From contig QVQF01000072.1 in the NCBI GenBank assembly GCA_003584895.1, positions 1 to 32,327 of the forward strand: DNA of 32,327 nucleotides, read 5' to 3'. The notes below the pieces were generated by a model. The model did no database searches. It had not been told where the DNA came from and was given only the letters and a program-made list of their open reading frames with translations. The stretch is from Methylococcales bacterium. Its GTDB lineage: Bacteria; Pseudomonadota; Gammaproteobacteria; Methylococcales; Methylomonadaceae. Both the position numbers and the translations under genes were made by a program. This document shows positions 19,611-29,723 of this stretch, piece by piece. Every line of letters begins with the position of its first letter. Position 1 is the first letter of the stretch.

Positions 19611-19632
19611 CATTTCTGAACTTAATTGTGTC

Positions 19633-21081
19633 TTATCCGACAGATCCTTCTAAACTTAAGCCTAACAACGCCTGAGCTTCCACGGCGAATTCCATCGGCA
19701 ATTCCTTAAACACTTCTTTACAAAATCCATTGACGATCATTGATACGGCATCTTCGGCCGATAATCCGCGTTGTTGGCAGAAGAATAATTGATCTTCGCT
19801 AATCTTAGATGTGGTTGCTTCGTGTTCGACCTGAGCCGACGGTTGTTTGACTTCAATATAAGGAAAGGTATGCGCTCCGCATTGATCACCCACTAATAAA
19901 GAATCACACTGAGTATAATTACGCGCACCACTTGCGCTTTTTAAGACCTTGACCAAGCCTCTATAAGTATTTTGTGCATGACCTGCTGAGATACCTTTGG
20001 ATATGATAGTGCTGCGAGTATTTTTGCCAATATGGATCATCTTAGTGCCGGTGTCGGCTTGTTGATAATTATTGGTCAAAGCGACTGAATAAAATTCACC
20101 GATGGAATTGTCCCCTGTTAAAACGCAGCTAGGATATTTCCAAGTAATCGCTGAACCTGTTTCTACTTGAGTCCAAGATACTTTAGAGTTCTCACCACGG
20201 CAATCAGCGCGTTTAGTGACAAAGTTGTAAATGCCACCTAAACCATTCTTATCACCGGGGTACCAGTTCTGTACGGTGGAATATTTAATCGTGGCATCTT
20301 TCATAGCAACTAATTCAACGACGGCCGCATGTAGCTGATTCTCATCACGCATAGGCGCTGTGCAGCCTTCAAGATAAGATACATGACTGCCTTCATCGGC
20401 AATTATCAATGTTCGTTCAAATTGTCCGGTATTAGCAGCGTTGATCCTAAAGTAAGTCGATAACTCCATCGGGCAACGTACGCCTTTGGGGATATAAACA
20501 AATGAACCATCTGTAAAAACCGCAGCATTAAGCGCTGCAAAATAATTGTCAGTATGGGGTACGACTGTACCTAAATATTGTTTGATTAATTCAGGGTGTT
20601 CTCGCAGAGCTTCAGAAATAGGGCAGAAAATAACGCCGGCATCTTTAAGCTTGCCTTTAAAGGTCGTTGCTACCGACACGCTGTCAAAAACCGCATCCAC
20701 GGCGATGCCGGCTAAGCGTTCTTGTTCATCTAAAGGTATTCCTAGTTTTTTATAGGCTTCTAATACTTGCGGATCAATTTCATCTAGGCTCTTAGGGCCG
20801 TCTTCTTTACGTTTTGGTGCAGAATAATAACTGATGGCCTGATAGTCTATGGGATCAAATTTGACGAATGCCCACTCTGGAGACTTCATGGTTTGCCAGT
20901 GCCTAAAAGCTTTTAAGCGATATTCCAGCATAAACTCAGGTTCATTTTTAACTTTAGATAGTCTATGAATAACATCTTCATCTAGTCCAATAGGAAACGT
21001 ATCGGTTTCTAACTCAGTTACAAAGCCTTGTTTGTATTCCTGATTGATCAGGTTGTTTATTTCTTGCGTGCTTGCTGACAT
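19633..21081 (-). CDS. sufB: Fe-S assembly scaffold subunit SufB
   Basis: SufB is the main scaffold of the SUF pathway on which the nascent cluster is built. The 482-residue protein is close to the E. coli 495. It contains [20 protein letters not shown] in the middle and, near the end, [20 protein letters not shown] and the conserved [15 protein letters not shown]. These blocks correspond to the conserved cysteine and glutamate region of E. coli SufB. It is the first structural gene of the operon and begins 13 bases after the regulator stop. Confidence 0.96.
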   Translation of the reverse strand: MSASTQEINNLINQEYKQGFVTELETDTFPIGLDEDVIHRLSKVKNEPEFMLEYRLKAFRHWQTMKSPEWAFVKFDPIDYQAISYYSAPKRKEDGPKSLDEIDPQVLEAYKKLGIPLDEQERLAGIAVDAVFDSVSVATTFKGKLKDAGVIFCPISEALREHPELIKQYLGTVVPHTDNYFAALNAAVFTDGSFVYIPKGVRCPMELSTYFRINAANTGQFERTLIIADEGSHVSYLEGCTAPMRDENQLHAAVVELVAMKDATIKYSTVQNWYPGDKNGLGGIYNFVTKRADCRGENSKVSWTQVETGSAITWKYPSCVLTGDNSIGEFYSVALTNNYQQADTGTKMIHIGKNTRSTIISKGISAGHAQNTYRGLVKVLKSASGARNYTQCDSLLVGDQCGAHTFPYIEVKQPSAQVEHEATTSKISEDQLFFCQQRGLSAEDAVSMIVNGFCKEVFKELPMEFAVEAQALLGLSLEGSVG

Positions 21082-21094
21082 AAAAACTCTCTAT

Positions 21095-21559
21095 CTAACG
21101 ATATAAACTGGCGACGGGAATCAGGATTTCTTGCTTCCAAGCGAGATCTTGAGAGCGAGTGGGGCGGATCATGTCTGCTAAAGTAACTGATTCTAGGGCA
21201 TTATGAATGGTCTGGTTAATTAAATTCCAGTTGCCTCGAATTTCACAACCGGAGGCTTGTTCACAGCCTTGTTGAGATATGCTACATTCGGTAAGTGCAA
21301 TAGGACCTTCTAAGGCGCTGATTATCGCAGCAATACTTATTTTGGCGGGTGCTCTAGCTAATTCATAGCCACCTTTGGCGCCCCGAGTTGAAATGAGTAT
21401 CTTTGCGTTGACCAGTAATTTTAGGATTTTACTCACTGTAGGTAAGGCAATGCCAGTAATTGAGGCTATTTCCATCGCTGCATGCATCTGATCATTATCT
21501 CTTGCCATAAAGCTTAAGATAACTGTTGCATAGTCCGTTAACTTGCTTAACCGTAACAT
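21095..21559 (-). CDS. Rrf2-family SUF operon regulator
   Basis: This is an IscR-like transcription factor, probably sensing Fe-S status and controlling the downstream suf genes. A winged-helix N-terminus (MLRLSKLTDYATVILSFMAR) is followed by the helix ALPTVSKILKLLVNAKI. Three cysteines in ECSISQQGCEQASGCE are spaced like the [2Fe-2S] ligands of IscR. I start at the ATG at 21559 because GGGAGAGG precedes it; a TTG four codons earlier would place the ribosome binding site inside the gene. The protein is 154 residues long. Autoregulation is suggested by an IscR-like motif over its promoter. Confidence 0.9.
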   Translation of the reverse strand: MLRLSKLTDYATVILSFMARDNDQMHAAMEIASITGIALPTVSKILKLLVNAKILISTRGAKGGYELARAPAKISIAAIISALEGPIALTECSISQQGCEQASGCEIRGNWNLINQTIHNALESVTLADMIRPTRSQDLAWKQEILIPVASLYR

Positions 21560-21580
21560 ACCCTCTCCCAAATCATTGAG

Positions 21581-21613
21581 GACTATTCTAGTACTATTTA
21601 AATCCAGAGTAAA
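21581..21613 (-). promoter_or_regulatory. suf operon promoter with IscR-like operator
   Basis: Read on the minus strand, a -35 box TTTACT (21608-21613) is separated by exactly 17 bases from a -10 box TAGAAT (21585-21590). The -10 lies inside ACT-AGAAT-AGTC. That sequence resembles the half-site core GACT-N5-AGTC of IscR type 1 sites with one mismatch in each of two positions. This layout would let a cluster-loaded Rrf2 regulator repress its own operon. The site lies just ahead of the regulator ribosome binding site. Confidence 0.6.
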
Positions 21614-21854
21614 GCTCTTGGTTATTATAAAGTGAAGGCTATTAACTTAAGGCAGCACATCCTATAATTCTGCTGGGTGGTGTTTTCGTGCCCGATAATG
21701 AGGATTAGTGAATGCAGTAGGTATTTCATTTACTGTAACTGATCAAAGCAGCACAATTTGTTTTGGGGTACACTTTCAAGCCAGCTAACCTAAGGTCTCT
21801 GATAGAGACAAAGATGCCATTATTTTATTTCAACACACAGCAGAGTTATTAACC

Positions 21855-22415
21855 ATGATCCATGACTACACTATGCTTAGGCATCCCAGTAATGAACCTG
21901 TTTCTGTAGATGGATTTTTGGTTAGATTTGAATTCATAGACGATTATTTACATTTACAGTATGAATTGACCGGTGAATTAAGCACATTGAACATACCGGC
22001 TGTGCAAGCACCTTGTGCTGTAGATGGCCTGTGGAAACATACTTGTTTTGAGGCGTTTATTGCCGTTAATGGTGAGGAAGGTTATTATGAACTGAATTTT
22101 TCACCTTCGAGTACTTGGGCAGCTTATGCTTTTAGCGGTTACAGAAGTCGCAGTGCTTGGACGATTAACAAAGCACCGATTATCAGATGCGCCCAAACTA
22201 AAGAGTCATTATTAATTGATGTATTGATTGCCGCTGTTGATTTGCCATTGAAGCAAATCGAGCAATCGTTTCAGCTTGGCCTAACAGCCGTTATTGAAAC
22301 GAATGAAGGTGAGCTTTCTTACTGGGCTTTACAACACTCTGATAGCGCGCCTGATTTTCATCAGCGTCAGCATTTTATTTTGTCATTTAATCCGAATAAT
22401 CCACAAGAACTATGA
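21855..22415 (+). CDS. DOMON-like domain protein
   Basis: A 186-residue protein resembling the bacterial DOMON-like family, beta-sandwich proteins that in eukaryotic relatives bind heme or sugar. Visible features are the beta-rich pattern, LWKHTCFEAFIAVNGEEGYYELNFSPSSTWAAYAFSGYR in the centre (about residues 59-97; I read WKHTCFEAFI and YYELNFSPSS as the family hallmarks) and an aromatic-rich C-terminus. There is no signal peptide. Its stop overlaps the next gene by four bases (ATGA), so both are co-translated. The ligand is unknown; a role with the downstream muramidase is inferred from the pairing. The ribosome binding site is weak. Confidence 0.75.
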   Translation: MIHDYTMLRHPSNEPVSVDGFLVRFEFIDDYLHLQYELTGELSTLNIPAVQAPCAVDGLWKHTCFEAFIAVNGEEGYYELNFSPSSTWAAYAFSGYRSRSAWTINKAPIIRCAQTKESLLIDVLIAAVDLPLKQIEQSFQLGLTAVIETNEGELSYWALQHSDSAPDFHQRQHFILSFNPNNPQEL

Positions 22416-23614
22416 AATTTGGTATAGATCGCTTACTTGAAGAGCCTGCTTTAAGAATGCCTTTGCAGGGACAGCGTGTAGCCCTGCTTGCTCATCCCGC
22501 TTCCGTAACACAGGATTTGACCCATAGCTTAGATGCTTTAGCGCGACTACCTGATATTAAGCTCACTGCTGCTTTTGGTCCACAGCACGGGCTACGCGGT
22601 GATAAGCAAGATAATATGATTGAATCTCCTGATTTTATTGATCCAGTTTTAGATATTCCTGTGTTTAGTCTCTACGGTGAGGTTCGTAGACCGACTGATA
22701 GTATGATGGAGTCATTTGATGTCCTATTGGTAGATTTACAAGATCTGGGTTGTCGTATCTATACCTTTATCACCACCTTGCGTTATGTGTTAGAAGCTGC
22801 CGCTAAGCATCAAAAAGCTGTATGGATATTGGATAGACCCAATCCCGCAGGGCGTCCAGTAGAAGGTTTGATGTTAAGGCATGGGTGGGAAAGTTTTGTA
22901 GGGGCAGGGGGGATGCCCATGCGACATGGATTAACTATGGGTGAATTAGCACGATGGTTTATCCATAAGCTGGCATTGGATGTTGATTGCCGAGTCATTG
23001 AAATGCAGGGCTGGAATCCTGAGTCAGCACCTGGTTACGGTTGGCCGCAAGCAGAGCGCGCTTGGATTAATCCTAGTCCTAATGCTCCAAATTTATCGAT
23101 GACTCGGTGTTATGCAGGCACCGTGCTTTTGGAAGGTACGACCTTATCTGAAGGTCGAGGTACCACACGCCCCTTAGAATTGTTTGGTGCTCCAGATATT
23201 AATGCGTCACTACTTATAAAAAATATGCACGACATAGCGCCAGAATGGCTCAGAGGCTGCCGTTTAAGAGAGTGTTGGTTTGAGCCTACTTTTCATAAGC
23301 ATGCCGAAAAACTATGTGCCGGCGTACAAATTCATGTAGAAGATTTTATTTATGATCATGCCGCTTTTAAACCTTGGCGTTTGCAAGCTCTGGCCTTTAA
23401 AGCCTTACGACTACAGCAGCCTGATTATCCTTTATGGCGTGATTTTCCTTATGAATATGAACTAGATAAATTAGCGATAGATGTTATTAATGGCTCTACG
23501 CTATTACGGGAGTGGGTGGATGATACGAATGCTGTCTCTGAGGACTTAGAGTTTTTAGCGAGAGCTGATGAGTTAACTTGGGAACAAGAACGATCAGCTT
23601 TTTTGTTGTATTGA
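22412..23614 (+). CDS. namZ: NamZ-type exo-N-acetylmuramidase (DUF1343)
   Basis: The DUF1343 family includes Bacillus subtilis NamZ, which releases N-acetylmuramic acid from the ends of peptidoglycan fragments. The 400-residue protein shows the family blocks FGPQHGLRGDKQDNM near residues 55-69, LLVDLQDLGCRIYTFITTLR near 106-125 and WILDRPNPAGRPVEGLML near 138-155. PSPNAPNLSMTRCYAGTVLL-like sequence follows. It lacks the signal peptide of secreted homologues, so it should act on cytoplasmic muropeptide fragments. It overlaps the DOMON-like gene by four bases. Substrate is inferred from the family. Confidence 0.85.
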   Translation: MKFGIDRLLEEPALRMPLQGQRVALLAHPASVTQDLTHSLDALARLPDIKLTAAFGPQHGLRGDKQDNMIESPDFIDPVLDIPVFSLYGEVRRPTDSMMESFDVLLVDLQDLGCRIYTFITTLRYVLEAAAKHQKAVWILDRPNPAGRPVEGLMLRHGWESFVGAGGMPMRHGLTMGELARWFIHKLALDVDCRVIEMQGWNPESAPGYGWPQAERAWINPSPNAPNLSMTRCYAGTVLLEGTTLSEGRGTTRPLELFGAPDINASLLIKNMHDIAPEWLRGCRLRECWFEPTFHKHAEKLCAGVQIHVEDFIYDHAAFKPWRLQALAFKALRLQQPDYPLWRDFPYEYELDKLAIDVINGSTLLREWVDDTNAVSEDLEFLARADELTWEQERSAFLLY

Positions 23615-23630
23615 ACTAGTGATACTAAGC

Positions 23631-23655
23631 GTAACGGGGTTTGTAACCCCGTTAC
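23631..23655. terminator. Stem-loop between convergent genes
   Basis: Perfect 11-base arms GTAACGGGGTT and AACCCCGTTAC flank a three-base loop. The hairpin starts 17 bases after the namZ stop, and the convergent dapB ends at 23750. The downstream T-run is short on either strand (GTTTTG on plus), so it may be a bidirectional but weak terminator or an mRNA 3' end stabiliser. Confidence 0.6.
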
Positions 23656-23749
23656 TAGCGTTTTGAAAGTTATATAAATATTCAAAAATTTCGATCGCGG
23701 TTATAAGCCCTGACCGGCATTCGGATTTTGAACAGATTATCTACCGGGC

Positions 23750-24559
<810 letters not shown>

Positions 24560-25705
24560 TTAGCCTGTTAGTTTATCAAAAAAGTTTTTGACGCCATCAA
24601 TCCAGGTGTGTTCTTGTGGGCTGTGCTGCTTACCACCACTGGATAATGATTCTCGTAGCTTTTCTATGAGGGCTTTTTGATCTTTAGTTAATTGCACTGG
24701 GGTTTCAACACGCACTTTGCATAGCAAATCGCCAATCGCACCACCTCTGACCTGTTTAACACCTTTGCCACGTAGACGAAATGATTTTCCGGTTTGTGTT
24801 TCAGGTGGGATCGTTAGCTTAACTTCACCATCTAACGTAGGTACTTGTATGGCATCACCTAAGCAAGCCGTAGCAAAACTGATCGGTAATTCACAGTATA
24901 AGTTTGCACCATCACGGGTAAAGATAGCGTGATCTTTTACTTGGATCTCAATATACAAATCACCGGATGGGCCGCCACGTTCTCCTGCTTCGCCTTCGCC
25001 GGCTAAGCGTATACGATCGCCGGTATCAACGCCTGCTGGTATTTTTGCAGACAGAGTTTTATTTTCTTGAACACGGCCTTGACCATGACATTCATTACAA
25101 GGATCTTTAATTTGCTTGCCAGTTCCTCGGCAAGTAGGGCAGGCCTGCTGTACAGAGAAGAAACCTTGTTGCATTCTGACTTGGCCGTGGCCATGACAGG
25201 TTGTACAAATGACAGGGCTAGAACCTTTTTTGGCTCCAGAACCTTTACATTCGCCGCAGCCAACTAGGACAGGTATACGTATTTTGGTTTCTGTTCCGGC
25301 AACTGCTTCTTCTAAAGATAATTCCAAGTTGTAGCGTAAATCAGAACCGCGTTGTACGTTGCTACGTTGTCTACCATTGCCGCCGCCACCGAATATATCA
25401 CCGAAGACATCGCCAAAAATATCGCTGAAGCCTTCGCCGCCACTAAAGCCGCCAGGTCTTCCGCCCATAGATTGATCAATGCCGGCATGACCGAATTGAT
25501 CATAGGCTGAGCGTTTTTTGGGGTCTGATAAAACTTCGTAAGCTTCTTTAATTTGTTTGAATTTAACTTCAGCAGCTTGGGGATTGTCAGCATTTCTATC
25601 GGGATGAAATTTCATCGCCAAACTACGATAGCTTTTCTTGATCTCTGCATCACTAGCGTTTCTATCGATGTTGAGCAGTTTATAAAAATCTTCTTTGGTT
25701 GCCAT
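24560..25705 (-). CDS. dnaJ: Chaperone protein DnaJ
   Basis: DnaJ delivers unfolded clients to DnaK and stimulates its ATPase. The 381-residue protein is of class I. It has a J domain with HPD at 34-36, a Gly/Phe-rich linker ([19 protein letters not shown] region) and four zinc-finger repeats [24 protein letters not shown] and [10 protein letters not shown]-terminal substrate domain follows. The ATG is preceded by AGGAG 11 bases away, buried in a hairpin. It is separated from dnaK by 234 bases full of stem-loops and runs directly into dapB. Confidence 0.97.
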   Translation of the reverse strand: MATKEDFYKLLNIDRNASDAEIKKSYRSLAMKFHPDRNADNPQAAEVKFKQIKEAYEVLSDPKKRSAYDQFGHAGIDQSMGGRPGGFSGGEGFSDIFGDVFGDIFGGGGNGRQRSNVQRGSDLRYNLELSLEEAVAGTETKIRIPVLVGCGECKGSGAKKGSSPVICTTCHGHGQVRMQQGFFSVQQACPTCRGTGKQIKDPCNECHGQGRVQENKTLSAKIPAGVDTGDRIRLAGEGEAGERGGPSGDLYIEIQVKDHAIFTRDGANLYCELPISFATACLGDAIQVPTLDGEVKLTIPPETQTGKSFRLRGKGVKQVRGGAIGDLLCKVRVETPVQLTKDQKALIEKLRESLSSGGKQHSPQEHTWIDGVKNFFDKLTG

Positions 25706-25716
25706 TTTTCAATCCG

Positions 25717-25737
25717 CTCCTGAGGATTATTCAGGAG
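25717..25737 (-). promoter_or_regulatory. Hairpin covering the dnaJ ribosome binding site
   Basis: In the mRNA sense (minus strand) the sequence is CTCCTGA, a seven-base loop, then TCAGGAG, giving seven perfect base pairs. The 3' arm contains AGGAG, the only good Shine-Dalgarno sequence for dnaJ, ending 11 bases before the ATG. Folding would hide it from the ribosome. In a heat-shock gene this suggests a temperature-sensitive translational switch, but the function is inferred from the pairing alone. Confidence 0.55.
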
Positions 25738-25814
25738 ATAAAGCATTGCTGCGATGTTATAAAGATACCGCAACTTAGAAAGCGAGTGCGGGATGTTGTT
25801 GTATTCGTTCCTAG

Positions 25815-25923
25815 AGTCTTTCCGTAAAAAGACTAAAGCCGCACAGCAAATAGTGGTCTGATTAACCCTTATTTGCTGTGCAGCTTTAAATCCAGCATCC
25901 TTGAGAGTACTCAAGAATGCTGG
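25815..25923 (-). repeat. Three stem-loops in the dnaK-dnaJ gap
   Basis: Three inverted repeats lie in succession. The first is AGTCTTT/AAAGACT at 25815-25834 with a six-base loop. The second is TAAAGC plus GCACAGCAAATA at 25834-25852, pairing with TATTTGCTGTGC plus GCTTTA at 25870-25888, with one mismatch and a 17-base loop. The third is CCAGCAT and CTTGAG at 25892-25905, pairing with CTCAAG and ATGCTGG at 25910-25923, with one mismatch and the loop AGTA. None has a clear T-run in the mRNA sense. They follow the dnaK stop by 16 bases and may protect or trim the mRNA. Confidence 0.65.
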
Positions 25924-25939
25924 GCTATATTAAGCTAAC

Positions 25940-27874
25940 TTATTTTTTGTCGTCGTCTTTTATTTCTTCAAACTCAGCATCAACAATGCCATCATCGTCT
26001 GCATGTTGCGCAGATGAAGCACCTCCATGATGCTCTTCACTCGCTTCGGATCCTGATTTTTGTGCATAGACACGTTCAGCCAGTTTGCCTGATAATTCAG
26101 TTAAATCATTGGTTTTAGCTTCAATGGCTTCTTTATCATCACTTTTAATAGCTTCTTTTAACGCTTCAATCGCGCTTTCAATGCTGGTTTTTTCATCAGT
26201 GCCAACTTGGTCAGCTAATTCTTTTAAAGATTTTTCAGTGGCATGAATCATTCCGTCCGCATGATTGCGAGCATGGACTAATTCAGTCAATTTACGATCT
26301 TCATCAGCATGAGCTTCAGCATCTTTAATCATACGATCAACTTCATCATCAGATAAACCACTTGAGGCTTTAATAACAATAGATTGTTTTTTACCTGTAG
26401 CTTTATCTTTAGCCGATACGTTCAAAATACCATTAGCATCAATATCAAAAGACACTTCAATTTGTGGCACTCCTCGTGATGCAGGTGGAATGTCAGCTAA
26501 ATCAAAACGGCCCAATGATTTATTAGCGGCGGCTTTTTCACGTTCGCCTTGCAATACATGAATAGTAACAGCTGTTTGATTATCGTCTGCAGTAGAAAAT
26601 ACTTGAGAAGCATTCGTTGGAATCGTAGTATTTTTCTCGATTAACTTAGTTAAGATGCCACCCATTGTTTCAATACCTAGCGATAATGGAATGACGTCTA
26701 ATAACAAGACATCTTTAACATCGCCTGATAAAACACCCGCTTGAATCGCAGCACCTAAAGCAACCGCTTCGTCTGGGTTAACGTCTTTACGAGGATCTTG
26801 ACCAAAAATGCTCTTAACCATTTCTTGTACTTTCGGCATACGGGTTTGACCGCCTACCAAAATAACATCATTGATTTCAGAAGCTTTAAGGCCCGCATCT
26901 TTAAGCGCCATTTCACAAGGGCCTTTAGTGCGATTAATCAATTCTTCAACTAAAGACTCTAGTTTTGCCCGAGTCAATTTAACATTTAAATGCTTAGGGC
27001 CAGAGGCATCAGCAGTAATGTAAGGTAAGTTAACGTCAGTTTGTTGGCTAGATGATAATTCAATCTTAGCTTTTTCAGCCGCTTCTTTCAAACGTTGCAA
27101 TGCTAAAGGATCGTTATGAACATCTACGCCACTGTCTTTTTTAAATTCTGCAGCTAGAAATTCAATGACTCTTGAGTCAAAATCTTCACCACCTAAGAAA
27201 GTATCACCATTGGTTGATAATACTTCAAATTGATGTTCGCCATCAATTTCAGCGATTTCGATAATAGAAATATCAAAAGTACCGCCACCTAAATCATAAA
27301 CAGCAATTTTGGTGTCGCCTTTAGGCTTATCCATACCGAACGCCAATGCAGAGGCAGTAGGTTCGTTAATAATACGTCTTACTTCCAATCCAGCAATACG
27401 GCCTGCATCTTTAGTGGCTTGACGTTGTGAGTCATTAAAATAAGCAGGAACCGTAATAACCGCTTCAGTGACTTCTTCACCTAAATAAGCTTCTGCATCT
27501 TTTTTCAGCTTCATTAAAATACGTGCTGAAATTTCTGGTGAAGCCATTTTCTTGCCATGAACTTCTACCCAGGCATCACCGTTTTCTGCTTCGACGATCG
27601 CATAAGGCACCATTTTAATGTCTTTTTGTACCGCGTCATCTTTAAAACGACGGCCAATCAAACGCTTAATAGCGAACAGAGTGTTTTTTGGGTTGGTGAC
27701 AGCTTGACGTTTTGCTGATTGGCCTACTAAAACTTCATCATCACTGCTAAAGGCAATAATAGAAGGAGTCGTTCTTGCACCTTCACTGTTTTCAATTACT
27801 TTAGCGACACCGTTTTCTAATACAGCAACACATGAGTTTGTTGTTCCTAAATCTATACCAATTATTTTAGCCAT
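25940..27874 (-). CDS. dnaK: Chaperone protein DnaK (Hsp70)
   Basis: DnaK is the central ATP-dependent chaperone that binds exposed hydrophobic segments, with DnaJ and GrpE as co-factors. The 644 residues include the phosphate-binding start [28 protein letters not shown] and [12 protein letters not shown] in the ATPase domain. The interdomain linker [12 protein letters not shown] is near residue 390, and the acidic EEIKDDDKK tail is at the C-terminus. The ribosome binding site is GGAG before CATTCAATG. It is the third gene of the hrcA operon. Confidence 0.98.
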   Translation of the reverse strand: MAKIIGIDLGTTNSCVAVLENGVAKVIENSEGARTTPSIIAFSSDDEVLVGQSAKRQAVTNPKNTLFAIKRLIGRRFKDDAVQKDIKMVPYAIVEAENGDAWVEVHGKKMASPEISARILMKLKKDAEAYLGEEVTEAVITVPAYFNDSQRQATKDAGRIAGLEVRRIINEPTASALAFGMDKPKGDTKIAVYDLGGGTFDISIIEIAEIDGEHQFEVLSTNGDTFLGGEDFDSRVIEFLAAEFKKDSGVDVHNDPLALQRLKEAAEKAKIELSSSQQTDVNLPYITADASGPKHLNVKLTRAKLESLVEELINRTKGPCEMALKDAGLKASEINDVILVGGQTRMPKVQEMVKSIFGQDPRKDVNPDEAVALGAAIQAGVLSGDVKDVLLLDVIPLSLGIETMGGILTKLIEKNTTIPTNASQVFSTADDNQTAVTIHVLQGEREKAAANKSLGRFDLADIPPASRGVPQIEVSFDIDANGILNVSAKDKATGKKQSIVIKASSGLSDDEVDRMIKDAEAHADEDRKLTELVHARNHADGMIHATEKSLKELADQVGTDEKTSIESAIEALKEAIKSDDKEAIEAKTNDLTELSGKLAERVYAQKSGSEASEEHHGGASSAQHADDDGIVDAEFEEIKDDDKK

Positions 27875-27944
27875 TGAATGCTCCAGACTTGAATTTGTTT
27901 AAGTTGTTAAAGTTATTGTGAATATGGGGACTGTTTTATATTGT

Positions 27945-28553
27945 TCAAGCCTGTTCATCTATTTCAGGTGATTTTTCTGCAGGTTTTGCAACCACTACCA
28001 TAGCGGGTCGTAATAAACGACCATTTAATAGATAACCTTTTTGAAAGACGTTAACGACAGTATTGGGTACTGCATTTTCTATAACCTGCATCATCATCGC
28101 TTGATGTTGTTCAGGGTTAAAAACTTCGCCCATTGGATCAACTGCTTCGATTTTAAACTTAGTAAACAGTGCTTCGAATTGTTTTATAGTCAGTTCACTG
28201 CCTTCACGAAATTTTTGTACCTCTTCGCTATCGCCTGTCGCTGCTTGCAAGCCTAATACTAAGCTATCGAACACGGGTATGATTTCTTTGGCAAAATTAG
28301 TTAAAGCAAACTTATGGGCATCTTCTAAGTCTTTTTGAGTTCTTCTTTTCAGATTTTCCATTTCAGCTTGGGTACGTATCGCTTTGTCCCAATTTTCATG
28401 TACTTTTTCCTGAGCTTTGATCAGCTCTACTTTAAGTTCTTCAAGTGTATATTCATGTTCAGCCACTTCAGTGTGCGGATGTTCATCATTAACTACACTG
28501 TTTTCAAATTCAGCGTCAATCTGCGACTCAGGTGTTTCCTGATCAATACTCAT
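27945..28553 (-). CDS. grpE: Nucleotide exchange factor GrpE
   Basis: GrpE releases ADP from DnaK and acts as a heat-sensitive thermosensor of the chaperone cycle. The 202-residue protein has an acidic, variable N-terminus, a long helix (EELKVELIKAQEKVHENWDKAIRTQAEMENLKRRTQKDLE), and the C-terminal beta-domain signature VFQKGYLLNGRLLRPAMVVV. AAGGA lies nine bases before the ATG. It lies between hrcA and dnaK, 59 and 70 bases away. Confidence 0.96.
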   Translation of the reverse strand: MSIDQETPESQIDAEFENSVVNDEHPHTEVAEHEYTLEELKVELIKAQEKVHENWDKAIRTQAEMENLKRRTQKDLEDAHKFALTNFAKEIIPVFDSLVLGLQAATGDSEEVQKFREGSELTIKQFEALFTKFKIEAVDPMGEVFNPEQHQAMMMQVIENAVPNTVVNVFQKGYLLNGRLLRPAMVVVAKPAEKSPEIDEQA

Positions 28554-28612
28554 TTTTATAATTCCTTAAATTAATTGTAAAGGTATAAACAAACCAAAAG
28601 AATAGCTACCTA

Positions 28613-29668
28613 TCATGGGGTCGTTGTTTTGGGATTCAAGGCTGCGCCTAATAATTTTGCGGTCACATCGACAAAGGGAATGATCTTTTCATAAGCCATT
28701 CTAGTGGGGCCAATGACGCCGAGCACGCCGACGATTTCGTTATTAACAGAATAGGAGGAGGTCACTAGACTGCATTGTTCAAAGACTTGATAGCCAGATT
28801 CTTCACCAATAAAAATCTGTACGCCATCGGCTTTCATAGATTGGTCTAATAAATGAATAATGTCTTGCTTCTGACTAAAAGCATCAAAGATTTGCTTTAA
28901 ATGATTTCTGCCTGATAGCTCAGAAAAGCCCATCAAGTTAGTTTCACCTGTTAGTACATAATCATCTTTGTTATCATTGCTTTCAAAAGCAAGTTGCGCC
29001 ATTTTTATAGCATCAAGCATGGCTTGATTCATGCGTTCTTGATCTACTTGTAGTTCTTTTAAAACTGCACTACGAACCGCATCCAAGCTTTGACCACAAT
29101 AAATTGAATTAAGGTAGGCACCCGCTTGTTGTAATTCGGAGGCGCTAAAATTTTTTTCAGAAGAAATAACTTTGTTATGAACTTCCTGTTCATTGGTCAC
29201 AAAAATAACCAGTACACGCTGATGAGATAAGGGTAAAAATTCAATATGGCGTAAGCAGGTTAATTCTCTTCGGGGCAGGGTAACAATTCCCGCCATCTGG
29301 GTTATTTCAGCCAGTAATCTTGAGGCAACACCAATCATTTGATTGTCATCATCCTTGGCGGATAAGTTTTGATGCAATCGTGATAGCTCTTGATTATCTA
29401 AAGGCTTAACGGTTAGCAAACTGTCGACAAACAAACGATAGCCACTGGAAGTCGGTATACGTCCGGCAGAAGTATGGGGTGAATGCACTAATCCTAAGTC
29501 TTCAAGATCAGCCATCACATTACGAATAGTGGCAGGGCTTAAATTTAAGGCAGAGTCTTTTGATAGCAGTCTAGAGCCAACAGGTTGGCCATCACTAATA
29601 TAGCGTTCGACCAGTGTTTTTAATAACTGTAACGACCGTTCATTTAAATCCAAAGTATTATTAGCCAC
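28613..29668 (-). CDS. hrcA: Heat-inducible repressor HrcA
   Basis: HrcA represses class I heat-shock genes by binding the CIRCE element, and its activity depends on GroEL. The frame is open to 29737, but the family start is VANNTLDLNERSLQLLKTLV, so I place it at the GTG at 29668, with GAGG five bases upstream. This gives 351 residues. The longer start would place the CIRCE and -10 inside the gene. The winged-helix half contains DGQPVGSRLLSKDSALNLSPATIRNVMADLEDLG and HTSAGRIPTSSGYRLFVD, as in the family; the C-terminal half is the dimerisation domain. Confidence 0.94.
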   Translation of the reverse strand: MANNTLDLNERSLQLLKTLVERYISDGQPVGSRLLSKDSALNLSPATIRNVMADLEDLGLVHSPHTSAGRIPTSSGYRLFVDSLLTVKPLDNQELSRLHQNLSAKDDDNQMIGVASRLLAEITQMAGIVTLPRRELTCLRHIEFLPLSHQRVLVIFVTNEQEVHNKVISSEKNFSASELQQAGAYLNSIYCGQSLDAVRSAVLKELQVDQERMNQAMLDAIKMAQLAFESNDNKDDYVLTGETNLMGFSELSGRNHLKQIFDAFSQKQDIIHLLDQSMKADGVQIFIGEESGYQVFEQCSLVTSSYSVNNEIVGVLGVIGPTRMAYEKIIPFVDVTAKLLGAALNPKTTTP

Positions 29669-29688
29669 GCATGCCTCTAAAAACAAAA

Positions 29689-29715
29689 TTAGCACTCTAC
29701 TTAATGGAGTGCTAG
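29689..29715 (-). promoter_or_regulatory. CIRCE operator
   Basis: TTAGCACTC, nine bases, then GAGTGCTAG. This matches the consensus CIRCE inverted repeat (TTAGCACTC-N9-GAGTGCTAA) at all but the final base. It lies between the promoter and the hrcA start codon, where bound HrcA would block transcription of hrcA-grpE-dnaK-dnaJ-dapB and so close an autoregulatory loop. Confidence 0.95.
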
Positions 29716-29723
29716 CAAGGCAA

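Noticed and set aside
21795-21809. GTCTCT-GAT-AGAGAC hairpin before the DOMON-like gene
   Set aside because: A perfect six-pair dyad, but short and without other regulatory context; it may be chance, so it is not listed as a feature.
25612-25914. 100-residue reading frame on the minus strand over the dnaJ leader
   Set aside because: It is in a different frame from dnaJ, covers the stem-loops and the start of dnaJ, and has no family resemblance.
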